Below, in pieces: positions 1 to 10,283 of a DNA stretch of 64,000 nt. The stretch lies in the NCBI GenBank assembly GCA_950022295.1, contig OX465595.1, positions 70,764,770 through 70,828,769 on the forward strand. The letters are read 5' to 3'. Each line of letters begins with the position of its first letter. Position 1 is the stretch's first letter. The stretch comes from Bromus sterilis (lineage: Eukaryota; Streptophyta; Magnoliopsida; Poales; Poaceae). The notes under the pieces were generated by a model. That model was not told the origin of the DNA. It ran no database searches and saw nothing but the letters and a program-made list of their open reading frames with translations. The position numbers and the translations under genes were made by a program.

Positions 1-158
1 TTGTCATCAAACTCCAAAACCTCAAGGGGAGGGCACTTGATGCACTTACATTGGGCATATGATGCTGAGCAGAGAGTGTGGGGATGGCTACTGCCTAGAT
101 TGGGGAGTTATTCTTCACGAGGAGACAACCAGTCTGGATCAAAACCTCTCAATCTCCC

Positions 159-482
159 ATGAGCTCGAGCGGCGAAGAACCATGGTTAGATTTAGTAGAG
201 TGCAACAGGAGGGATCTGAGAGACGCCTTGAGACCACGTCTGCGGCAGCCGAGAGCGGGGCGAGATTCATTACAAAAGCTAGCCACCAAAGCATGCGCTG
301 TAGCGTCAGAGGAAGAGATTGTCAGGATGGTGCCAAGCAGAATCACCGATTACAGAGAAATGGTAGCCTGGACTCTGGCAGCCACAGACTCGTCGTTGTT
401 GAGCCAACGAGAAATGTGGCTAGCATTCTGGGCTCTGCAACCCGAGGAAGCTTGGGCCATTGTGAGGGAGTTGAGTCTATAA
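159..482 (+). CDS. Unrecognised 107-aa reading frame, possible fragment
   Basis: This frame is open from an ATG for 107 codons and has a protein-like mix of charged and hydrophobic residues (for example WLAFWALQPEEAWAIVREL near its end). I do not recognise a domain. Frames on the opposite strand are also open over parts of the same stretch, so the coding strand is uncertain. It may be a Gag-like remnant of the surrounding repeat or chance. Confidence 0.2.
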   Translation: MSSSGEEPWLDLVECNRRDLRDALRPRLRQPRAGRDSLQKLATKACAVASEEEIVRMVPSRITDYREMVAWTLAATDSSLLSQREMWLAFWALQPEEAWAIVRELSL

Positions 483-535
483 GATTCATCAGTCCTAGGG
501 TAGTGGGCGCAAAGAGCTTGGAGCGAAAGCTGGAT

Positions 536-847
536 TCAAATGGTGGTGGTGACTGGATAGGTGGGGATTTTGGCAGCTTCCATGCCATGTTGGAAAGCAA
601 GCCAAGATTGTCGGGACCCGGGGTTAGCGTATGCAAGTACAGTTAAGACATAGTCATATGGAGAGCTGAGAACCGCACCCACTTGTCTAAGCAGACAAGG
701 CCAAGCACTAAACATTCTCGGAAAGCATCGTACGTGAGGGGCATCCCATCCAGGCCGGATGATCAACTGTGATGGGTCCTCATCGTCCGCACACAAGTCT
801 AATGATATGGGCGGTGAACCCCCATATTCAAAGACAAGTCGCCTCAA
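536..847 (-). CDS. Unrecognised minus-strand reading frame, transposon-associated
   Basis: The minus-strand frame is open for about 103 codons and reads like real protein, with an acidic stretch (CADDEDPSQL) followed by PGWDAPHV and a hydrophobic middle. It lies downstream, on the same strand, of the exon-like piece at 1386-1337 and may be a later part of the same decayed element. No family is recognised and the start codon is arbitrary. It could also be a chance frame. Confidence 0.22.
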   Translation of the reverse strand: MRRLVFEYGGSPPISLDLCADDEDPSQLIIRPGWDAPHVRCFPRMFSAWPCLLRQVGAVLSSPYDYVLTVLAYANPGSRQSWLAFQHGMEAAKIPTYPVTTTI

Positions 848-859
848 CCATACTATCGA

Positions 860-2454
860 CTATCTCAAAACTCTTACATAGACTTACTCCAGCCCGATCA
901 CTTAGTCGGGGTCTAGGGCGGGCTCGATCATACCACAAAGTGTGCACGAGACGGAGTATCGAGCAATCGCATCGCGATGCCCCAAGCTGCGCACATCTAA
1001 GGTCCACTTGGTGTATGAAAGACCGCCAGCCAGAACACAACTAAGGTCTCGAAAACCCATACAAAGACATGCATGTTATAAACATACACACAGCACACAT
1101 GCCTTGTATGAACAGCAGGTACCATTGCAATTCTCTACAAAGTGTACATTTTATTTATAACTCTTATAGAGTACACACAGAGATCACATACATGTGATCC
1201 AACATTACAACATAAAGCGGAAGCAAATTATGTCTGAGTACAGACAAGTTTAACAAATTGGCTTAAGAAGCCTTATTCAACATAAAGCCCTCCACGAGGG
1301 AACCAGTCTGCTGACTGGGACTAGACTAGCTTAACTTCAGTCGTCCAGCTCGATGAAGAAGCCATCTTCGGGGTCAGTGGCGTCATCTAAAACATAGATT
1401 AAGCAAACGTGAGTAAAAAGGCGTACTCAGCAAGACTTACATAGGAGCTATACTACTCATGCACATGTATCAAGGTAAAGGGAGGTGGGGTTCACTTGCA
1501 GAAATGCCAACTTTGACTTGGCCAGTCCTGAACTACGAGTACCAGACTTTGAGGTAAGAAGCGTACACGAGTCCACTACTTTCACCAACCAATACACCAC
1601 TATGGTGCCTTCCTTGACTTCCCCACGAGAAAGCACGCCATAGCACTCACACTTATCTTGGTGTATTTTAAAAGTATCCGGTTCAAGTTATCTAATAATC
1701 AGGCTAAGCTTTCCAAGTAGTCCATAACCGCGGATGCGGCTATTCGAATAGTTTTGTTAACCTTGCAAGGGTGTACCGCTACACACACATGATCATCAGT
1801 TACCGCCTTTGATCTCGACACCATTCAAGGGGTGTCAGCGAGGATGCTCACCACAACTGTTACCTCAGAGCCTATCTAGTCCAAGAAAGCCGCCTACTTG
1901 GGTTGGTTACCACATTCGTGAACCCGGCCGGTTTACCGAAGTGGACCCAAGCCATGTGTGCGTGGTGCATAAGCCGGTCTCGGGTGAGCCGTTCTCTCAC
2001 TTAGCATCCAGGCCACAAGCCTACCAGAACTCCGAACTACTGCAACATCTGGACATCGAAAGGGATGAGTTAATAGGTTGAGAGGGGTCAGTGAGCCCAA
2101 TGTGTGGTTGTACTCTTCATCTTGGATCACCACACAAGAACTCGGACTTAGGGCGGTGTTCAACAAGACAACCCACCGTGTACTCCTACACAGCCTCTCA
2201 TCGTTCACCTTGTATTAGGGTCGATTCACCAACACTTTTCTACCATCATCAACATGATCATTCCCATCCCGACTCACATCACAGTAACAACATGGTATCA
2301 TACTAAGCATGCAATAAGCAGTGACATTGCAGGGGCCACATGATATCATTCAACTCCTACATTTGCTAGGATTGTGGTTTGCTTACTACTGTGACAAAAG
2401 ATAGGTCATGCAAAGGAATGGGTTCATCTATGCGGTAGAATCGTAACATGGTGA
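860..2454 (-). other. Non-coding transposon sequence with a small terminal exon-like piece
   Basis: There is no long reading frame. On the minus strand the segment 1386-1337 follows a pyrimidine tract plus AG and encodes a short acidic C-terminus (EDGFFIELDD, then TGA), which looks like a last exon. The rest, including the stretch with many stops from 1400 to 2080, resembles intron or UTR sequence of the unclassified minus-strand element. I see no repeats or RNA genes here. Confidence 0.3.
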
Positions 2455-2655
2455 TCATCCTATACAATGCATAAGCGAGACATGAGAGGGAAGTGGGATT
2501 TTATCGACATGATCAATGGGGTTTTGCTTGCCTTGCTGACGAGGTTCGGGTTCTAGATCTTCAGCGAAGGGGGTGACCTCTTGCTCCGGTTCCACCTCCA
2601 CTCGACAAACAAAGCACGAAGTAGCAATCAATATGAATGCAATGCTCAAGCACAT
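2455..2655 (-). CDS. Short minus-strand frame with acidic segment, exon-like
   Basis: The frame has 66 codons with a hydrophobic start and then an acidic segment (VEVEPEQEVTPFAEDLEPEP). The acidic part looks genuine, while the first ~18 residues may be intron read-through. It is collinear with the small terminal exon-like piece at 1386-1337, about 1.1 kb downstream. The function is unknown. Confidence 0.22.
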   Translation of the reverse strand: MCLSIAFILIATSCFVCRVEVEPEQEVTPFAEDLEPEPRQQGKQNPIDHVDKIPLPSHVSLMHCIG

Positions 2656-2659
2656 GATT

Positions 2660-3340
2660 GAATGTTAATGCTTGAAGTACAAGTTTTGATGTGTGAGGCA
2701 ATTCCTTTTAAGTGGAATGTATTGCATTTAAAATGCAAATTCAAATTCCACATTTGAATTCAACATTAACCAAGTTATATGTGATATAGTTTCATCATTT
2801 TGAATTATCTTCAAATGTGTATGATATGCCTCTGATGTGTAAGTGAAATGTAGCATGTTGCCATGGTTCAAGTTGCAAAATTATTTGAATTGAATTTGAT
2901 TTAATTCCATTTAAATCAAATAGCAAATGCTACTGATCACATTTTAAATTCAACTCAAACAGAGTTGAAAGTTGCATATTTGGAAAGATAATTTTCTCCT
3001 GATCATTTTTCATATATTATTTGTCCAATTTGGAGTTAATATGAATTTTCTATGAATTTCCAAAGTTTGGGGTAATTTCTGCCTTTTCTGGAATTATTTT
3101 AACATTTTTGATTTTCTGGAAATTCTTAAATGAATTATTGCGTCAGCAGGGGGGGTTGACAGGTGGGGCCACCCTGTCAGTGGCTGGGCTAATTAACCCG
3201 GCTGGGTTAACTTAACCAGTGGCTTAATTAAGCCACTGGGCCCACTGGTCAGTGACCTAGGGGGTCACTTAACTGGTGAAACAGGGGGGGCTTAGGGCTA
3301 ACTCGCCGGCGGCTAAACGCCGGCGGTCTGGCCACGGCGG
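2660..3340. other. AT-rich spacer, no gene seen
   Basis: The stretch is AT-rich with runs such as AATTGAATTTGATTTAATTCC and ends in a GC-rich block full of short inverted motifs (GGGTTAACTTAACC, TTAATTAAGCC, CCGGCGG and its complement). It is intron-like on the minus strand, and no coding frame is supported. Confidence 0.4.
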
Positions 3341-3344
3341 CGAC

Positions 3345-4200
3345 TTACCGGAGTGAGCTAGATGCCACGGGAGAGCACGGGGAGGACACCAATCGACTCA
3401 GCATCGTCTTCCGCATCATCTGGAGGCAACGGGGGTTCACGGGGTGGTCGGAAGTGACGACGGCGACGACTCCGGCGGAAACAGAGAAACGGCGAGGTCG
3501 TAGCCGAGGCCAGGGAGCACGGTTTGGGGCGTTCTTGGTTGCGTTCGAAAGCTGGCATACGCGGGAGTCAAACGCATGCACTGGGGGTCCACGACAAGCA
3601 CTGGAGCGAGGAGGGCGACGACCATGGCGGCGAGCTTGCTCGGGATCCATGGCGGATTCGGTTGTGGGGCAAACGAGACGCTGCAAACTTAGGGGAAAGG
3701 TGAAGAAGCTCACCCTGAAGCTAATGGAGAAGACGGTGAGGCCGGGGATGCTGTGTAGCCGAGGAATTTGACGACGGCGACTCACGGTTCCGGCGAGCTC
3801 TCGGTGAAGCTGGCGTCGATTGCTGAGGTGCTCGGGCTCGATTGCTTGAGGGGAACGATGAAGAGGCTTGCTGCGGTTCTCCTGGACACGGCGGCACGCC
3901 TCGGGGACGACGGTGGCTACGTGTTCTCGACGGCGTGCTCCACGGTGGTCTTCGGGCGGCGGTGAAATCGGGCGCAGGAGGAGGAGGAAGACGATGAGGA
4001 GGGGGGAAAGGATTAGGATGGCTCCAGGGCGTCTCCAGGACGTGTCTAGAAGGCTCGGGAGACGCCAGGCAGGCCAGCAGGTGCTCGCCGGCGTCGGCAT
4101 GCGCTCCAGCGAGCTGCTTGCCGCGCCGGGGAAGACGACAAGGGGAGGCTGCGGGCTGGGCTGCTGAAACGGTAAGTTGGGCCGGGGTGGCCCAGGTAAG
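3345..4200 (-). other. GC-rich leader-like block with overlapping frames
   Basis: Several overlapping minus-strand frames (3345-4100, 3721-4353, 3437-3625, 3358-3558) are open because the sequence is GC-rich. Their products are low-complexity, rich in Pro, Arg and Ser, with no domain. I treat this as an untranslated leader or first exon of the minus-strand element. A GTAAGT donor-like motif at the low-coordinate end fits an exon-intron border. Confidence 0.25.
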
Positions 4201-4840
4201 TGGGCTACTTTCTGTTTTTCTTTTTCCTTCTGTTTTTTCTTCTGATCTTTGTTCTGTTTGGCTAAATAAAATAGCTAAACATTTTATTAAATGCTGAAAA
4301 CTTTTATATGGCCTCATAATAATATAGACTAGCCACTCATAAACTTTCAACATTTTTAAAATTCAAATGATTTGAATTTTAAATCAAAAAGGGGTATTTC
4401 TTTAATTCCAAGGTACTGTTTGAATATTTGAAAAATCTATGAGCATGGGGTGGGTCCCACATCACTTGATATGTGATCACACTCATTTATAAGACTTTTC
4501 AAAACTCTAACATGAATTTTTGGAAAATATTTTTATCTGGCCTTTTGAATTAATTCATCTGGGGGGTGTTCCTTCTCCCATTTGGATTTTGAATTTGATT
4601 TCCAAGATTTCTTTTTGAAATTTTTACATGAAGCAAAGGCACTAGCTAACCCTAGCACATACCTAACAGAGGGATCTGACAAAGATTGACCCGGTCGAAG
4701 CCCTCTACATCCAGCTGTGGGAGGAGGAGGAGAGGGGTACAAAAGGAGGGACTGAGGCTAGGGTTTCTGAGGATCCCGCAACCACCAGACCTGCCCCCCT
4801 TCCCCACAGCGCTGCCGCCGCAGAAGAAGTAGTCCTCACC

Positions 4841-6280
4841 ATGCCCGATCAGGGCCGTGGAAGAGGGAGAGGGAGTGGTAGATTCAACAGAGAAAAGCAA
4901 GGCAACAACAATTGGTCCTCTGATGGAAGCATGCAGATGCAAAAGCTGCCCCCCGCAGCAGTTCTTTGGGTATGGATTTCAGGGGCAAGCTCCTCCCCCA
5001 TGGGCTTACCCTGGGCAATTCAACCCTTAGTTCTCTCAACAGCAGCAACCTTGGGGAGGGATGCCGCAGTAATGGTTTGGTGCTCCTCCCAATCAACCAG
5101 GAGGACAAAATCAACCAGGAGGGAAAAATCAGGCTAGTGAGGGGCCAAATCAGAGAAAGAACATCAAGAACCCTGTCAAGAAGAAACTAGAGCACTACAA
5201 GGCTACTGGGGATAGTTCTGGACTAATGTCATATGCTAAAGTGACATGTTTCAACTGTGGTGAGCCAGGCCACCATATGGAGGGATGTGACAAGCAAAAG
5301 TCTTGCTTCATCTGTAAAGCCATCACCCACAAGGTGGATGATTGTCCCATCAAGAGGAAGCCACACAATTGTGCCAAGTTTGTTGGTAGTGCTGCACAGG
5401 GGCTAGGATTCTACTGTGTGGATGTCCCTGACATCAATTCCCAGCATGCTGGAGGATGAAGAATGTTGGCATGATCTTTGTGGAGTCTGGTGACATATCA
5501 AAGATTGAGCTGGCCAAGGAAATTTCCCTGCAAGTGGTGTCTGATGAGATTGAGGAATCATACTCCCCTACCTCCCTACCGAAAACAAGAATGTCTGTGT
5601 TAAAAGAGCATGAAGAGACTGAGGAAGACTTAGATGAGAGCCAGTGCTTCAACATGTTAAGGGAAATGGAGCTAGTGGATGATGAAGTGGAAGATGAATT
5701 TGAGAACGCTGAAGATACTGAGACAAACTGCAGAGAAATGGAGCTAGTGGATGATGAAGTGCAAGATGAGTTTGAAAAATCAGAGGATGCTGAGGCAAGC
5801 TATAGCATTGACCCCCTCGGGGAGGATTTTCCTACTCTGGCTGATTCCTTGAGCAAAAAGAAATGGGGTCCTACTCAAGCTATCAGGACCAGTGCCAGAG
5901 TGACTGACAACCAAGTCCCTGTGCTCCTCAAAGCACAGATGCTGAAAAAGGTGCACAATTTGGAAATCCCCAAGGATAAAGGTACAAAAATTCCTCAATT
6001 CTCTTTGTTCAATAATCCTTCCTTTTTAGTTGTAGCAAGTAAAGTAGGTGTAGATGTTGATCTCCCAAGGGAGCTAGATGATGTAGATACTGATGATAGT
6101 AGGTTTGGCAGCACTGTTGGTGATGGCGCCAGTCCTAAAACCCCTAATCAAGTAGCTAGTAATGGTTTTGTAGCTGATAAATATTCTGATAGATGGAGTA
6201 GTATCAGAGAGCCTGAGATATGGACTAAAGTTGGCAAACATAGGCGGGGCAAGCACCCCAGGAAAAGTGGGTCTCTATGA
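4841..6280 (+). pseudogene. LINE ORF1 (RNA-binding, two CCHC zinc knuckles), frameshifted
   Basis: In L1 elements ORF1 protein binds the element RNA and forms the ribonucleoprotein used for retrotransposition. The frame starts at 4841 with an Arg/Gly-rich N-terminus (GRGRGRGSGR). It shifts frame before the knuckle region at 5226-5459, where two motifs are clear: CFNCGEPGHHMEGC and CFICKAITHKVDDC, both C-x2-C-x4-H-x4-C. After another shift the C-terminal part at 5456-6280 is strongly acidic and carries two near-identical segments, each beginning with REMELVDDEV, about 32 codons apart. ORF1 ends in TGA that overlaps the ATG of ORF2 (ATGA at 6277-6280). At least two frameshifts make it non-functional as one protein. 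Confidence 0.8.
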
Positions 6281-9200
6281 ATAGTCTTTTTTGGAATGTG
6301 AGAGGCATTAATGCCCCTGGTAGGAAAACTCTCATACTAGATACTTAAGGAAAAATACAGCCTGCTATCATTGGGTTTCAGGAAACAAAGAAGGAGAGTT
6401 TTTCTGACTCTTACCTTAAATCTTTGTGTGGCCCAAGGAATTTTGCATGGCACCACCTCCCATCAAATGGTACAGCTGGTGGCATTTTGATGGGAGTTGA
6501 CTTGGATGTGCTTGATTTGATTAGCTGGAGCAAATTAGAATACTCTGTTAGTTGTTCTATTAAAATAAAAGGTAGAGATGAGGAGATTAGTGTTATCACA
6601 GTCTATGGTCCTTCTTATGAAGATAAGAAAGAAGTTTTCATTTCTGAGCTACACACTCTCTTTGTAGACAACCCCATTCCAACCTTGATAGGAGGTGATT
6701 TTAATTTGGTGAGGTGTGCCTCTGATAAAAAAAATGGCTCCATCAATAGGAAATGGAGAGACAACTTCAATGCTTGGGTAGAGATATGGAGTCTGTTAGA
6801 GATTAAATTAGCAAGTAGAAAATATACTTGGGCAAATAACCAAGTAGACTTGATCATGTCTACAATAGACAGAGTTTTTTGCTCCACTGAATTAGATAGC
6901 CTTTTTTCCTTTAGCTTGTATCTCTGCTTTACTTAGGAGTGGTAGTGACAACACCCCCATAGTGTGGGACTCTGGTCTAACAAAAGCCCCAAAATCCAGT
7001 AGCTATAAGATGGAGAAATGGTGGCTATTAAGAGAAGACTTTAGAAGCCTCATTACCAACCTCTGGAATGAGAGAACTAGGGCTAGAAATCCCCTAGGTA
7101 GATGGCAAGAGAAGATCAGGAAACTTAGAAAGTTTACTAAAGGATGGAGTTCAAATGAAGAAGCTGCCATCAAGAGATACAAGAAAATCCTCTTAGAAGA
7201 ATCTAACACTTTAGACATTAAAGCTGAGTCCACTCCTCTCAGTGAGATGGAAATAAATAGATTTAAGTTCATCAATGCTGAGCTGCAAAAGATTTGGCTT
7301 CAAGAGGAAGTCAAAGCTAAGCAGAGATCTAGGGATAGAGATATTAGAGAAGGAGATAGGAACACTGCATATTTTCATGCAGTAGCTAACCAAAGGAATA
7401 GGGAAACATCCATCCACACTTTAGATGGCCCAAATGGACCTGTTTCTGATACTAAAGATATGTTAGATGTTGCATGTAATTTCTATAAAGATTTGTTCAA
7501 ATATGAAACTAGGAATGGTTTTAAGCTAAGTGATGATTTCTTTAATAACAGTGAAAAAGTTAGTGCCCCTGAGAATGCCATGTTAGAAGCTGCTTTCACT
7601 GAAGCTGAGATTAAAAAAGTTGTTTTTGATTCCTATGCTGATGGAGCACCTGGCCCTGATGGGGTTCCATTTTTCTTCTATTAGCACTTTTGGGTTCTGA
7701 TTAAAAAAGACCTACTAGATATGTTCAATGATTTCCACAAAAATGAGTTGGATATTAGAAGGCTCAATTATGCTATGCTTACACTGATACCTAAAGAACC
7801 TGATGCTACTTCAATCAGGAAGTTTAGGCCTATCAGTCTGTTGAATTGTATTTTTAAGATCTTCACCAAGGTACTCACCAATAGGATCAATGTAATTCCG
7901 CAGAGGCTCATAGCTAGTAATCAGTATGCCTTCCTGAAAGGAAGATTCATCTTAGAAAGTGTTGTTACAGCCCATGAGATTCTGCATTCAGTTCATTTTG
8001 CTAACCTGAAAGGGCTGGTTTTAAAGCTAGATTATGAAAAAGCCTTTGATAAAGTTAACTTAGAATTTCTAGCTGAGGTACTAAAAGCCAGAGGTTTTGG
8101 TGATAAGTGGCTAACTTGGATGCATAGCATCACACATGGAGGGTCAGTTGGAGTGAAAATTAACAACACTGAGAGTAACTTATTTTCAACTTGAAAAGGA
8201 CTTAGACAAGGGGACCCTCTGTCACCTTTACTCTTCAATTTAGTGGTTGATGTCCTAACCAGGATGTTAGCCAAAGCTGCAGATCAACAACTAATTAGAG
8301 GGCTATGTCCTGAGATCTGTCCTGGAGGAATCATCTGCCTCCAGTATGCAGATGATACCATCCTGTTCCTAGACAACAATGTAGAGCAGGCTAAAAACCT
8401 CAAAGCTGCGCTTTGTTGTTTCGAACAAGTGTTAGGCATGAGAATTAATTACAACAAGAGTGAACTCATCCCCATTAATTTGGAAAATGATGAGCTATCT
8501 CACTTTTAGAAACTTACCTAGGGATTCCTCTGCACTTTGAGAAACTCTATAGAGAGGATATCCAACCCCTGATAGATAAGATACTCAAAAGGATTGCAGG
8601 TTGGAGAGGTAAGCTACTCTCTTATAGGGGCAGGCTAATCTTAATCCAGGCCTGCCTAGCTAGTATCCCTATTTATCTCCTATCTTTTTTTAAATTCCCA
8701 AAATGGGCGGTAGAAATGATAAATTCCCAGATGGCTAACTGTCTCTGGAACGATTTTGAGGGGAAAAAAAGATCCACCTGGCTAACTAGAAGCTAGTGTG
8801 TATGAAGAAAGAATTTGGTGGCCTAGGTATTTCAAACCTTTAGGAAGTTAACCTATGCCTTTTAGGGTCATGGGTTAAGAGATACATTGAAGGAGATGGT
8901 AAAATTTTGAAAACAGTTATTGATAAGAAATATTCTTCTACCAGAAAAGCCAACTTGTTTGTGCCTACATCCAATCCAAAAGTCTCTAGGTTTTGGAAAG
9001 GAATGTCTTCAACTATTCAGGCCTTGAAATTTGGCTATAGATGGAAAATAGGCAATGGTAAGAAAATCCGGCTTTGGGAGGATACCTGGTTTGGTAACTC
9101 CCCCTTATCTGTCCAATTTTGGCATGTTTATACTATATGTAACCAGCAGAACATAACTTTAGATGAAGCCTGGGATGGTGTTGATCTAAAAATCACTTTT

Positions 9201-9902
9201 AGAAGAACCTTCTCTGACAAGCTCATGGAACAGTGGTTCCAGCTTGTAGAGATAGTGAAATCCATATCCTTTACTGAGGAAATGGATGCTCTCATTTGGC
9301 AATTAGAAAATAAAGAAGTCTACTCCACCAGATCCTTGTATCATGTAATCAATTTTAGAGGAGTGCAACCCATTTACCCACCAGCTATGTGGAAAATCTG
9401 AGTTCCTCCCAAGATTCATGTGTTCCTATGGCTGCTGGCCAACAATAAGATCATGACTAGGGACAACCTTAGGAAAAGGCACATTATCAAGCCTTTAGAT
9501 TGTGTTTATTGCTGTGAGGAGGAATCTGTGCACCATTTATTTTTTGATTGCATAGTATCCAGGAATATATGGGAAGTTGTTAGAGACTACTTTAAAAAAG
9601 ATTTAGGAAAAAGTTTTGAATCTGTAGCAAGATTCTGGTTGTCTGAATCAAAAAATGTTGTTGTTAACTTAGTAACATCTTTGGTAATGTGGAGTCTGTG
9701 GAAACACAGAAACTCTATGATATTCAATAATGTGGTGTGGATATCAATGACCCAGGTGTGGAGAGATGTTTTGAGAACAATCAGGATGTGGATGGTGCTG
9801 TCTACAGAGCAATGCAAGGAGAAGGTGGAGCTTTTCATTTGTGTGATGGAGGGCATCATCAGGAGTCCACTGTTGATTCTGGGTGGCAGAAGGACAGCCT
9901 GA
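6277..9902 (+). pseudogene. LINE ORF2 (endonuclease, reverse transcriptase, zf-RVT), broken
   Basis: ORF2 would nick target DNA and copy the element RNA from the nick. It starts at the ATGA overlap with ORF1 and opens with SLFWNVRGINAPGR, the usual start of the LINE endonuclease domain. GFQETK and GGDFNLV are further endonuclease motifs. The RT part shows GPDGVPF, FRPISLLN, YEKAFDKV, GLRQGDPLSPLLFN and the catalytic YADD near 8350. The C-terminal CVYCCEEESVHHLFFDC near 9500 is the RT-linked zinc finger. Defects seen are stops at 6346, 7682, 8192 and 9399, a shift near 6903 in a T-run, and another shift after 8500. The reading frame beyond 9902 is uncertain. Confidence 0.85.
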
Positions 9903-10283
9903 GAGCCTCTCTGAGCGAGGCTGGAAGCTGTTTCACATCGCCGGAGAAGATGAAGAATCCCATGAAGAGCAAGACGAGTCCAGTGTCGCCGCTGGAGATC
10001 TGCTGGTCGCCCATGGCCAAACAAGCTGGGCCACCTCTGAAGACTTTGAAGATCTCTGATGCTGGAACTGCTATCTGGGAGAAAAACCAGTTCCAGATGT
10101 AGTCGACGAGTCTCATGCTGGGTTTCTGATTCTATATTCAATGTTGTTTACATTCCTGCTAGTAATTCGGCCTGTAATAAGTTGGTACTCTCCTGTTCAG
10201 TGGAGACCACGAATGGGACCGTTGTAAACTGGTTTGATTTCCTGGAAATGAAACCGGGGGTAGGGCCCTGTTTATCTAAAAAA
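9903..10283 (+). other. LINE 3' end and A-tail
   Basis: The end of ORF2 may run on in another frame to about 10102. The rest is 3' UTR, ending in GGGGTAGGGCCCTGTTTATC followed by an A-run at 10278-10283, a typical plant LINE tail. The next bases (cgcggactcag) belong to the adjacent CTGCA-rich element. Confidence 0.65.

Larger units (their letters stand above)
1..4680 (-). mobile_element. Unclassified transposable element region, mainly minus-strand
   Basis: I cannot name the family. Read on the minus strand, the region runs from a GC-rich leader-like stretch (about 4200-3340) through AT-rich spacer (3150-2660) to short exon-like pieces: a reading frame at 2655-2455 and a 50-base piece at 1386-1337 that follows a pyrimidine-rich tract ending in AG and ends with an acidic C-terminus and TGA. 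A GTAAGT donor-like site follows the GC-rich part near 3345. This looks like a transcribed, intron-containing element or a large non-autonomous LTR-type element. No LTR pair, terminal repeat or target duplication is visible, so both boundaries are estimates; the right one is set only by the start of the LINE. Confidence 0.35.
4690..10283 (+). mobile_element. Degenerate L1-type LINE (non-LTR retrotransposon)
   Basis: The order is 5' leader, ORF1 with two CCHC knuckles, ORF2 with an AP-type endonuclease, reverse transcriptase with YADD, and a C-terminal RT zinc-finger domain, then a ~380-base 3' UTR ending GTTTATCTAAAAAA. This order and the A-tail are typical of plant L1 elements. The element is nearly full length but dead, with several frameshifts and in-frame stops. 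The 5' boundary is approximate, as no target duplication was found. The 3' boundary is set by the A-run at 10278-10283, beyond which the sequence aligns with other copies of the CTGCA-rich family. Confidence 0.88.

Noticed and set aside
3345..4353. Several overlapping minus-strand ORFs up to 251 codons
   Set aside because: They overlap in different frames, are Pro/Arg/Ser-rich and have no domain; the GC content alone explains the lack of stops.
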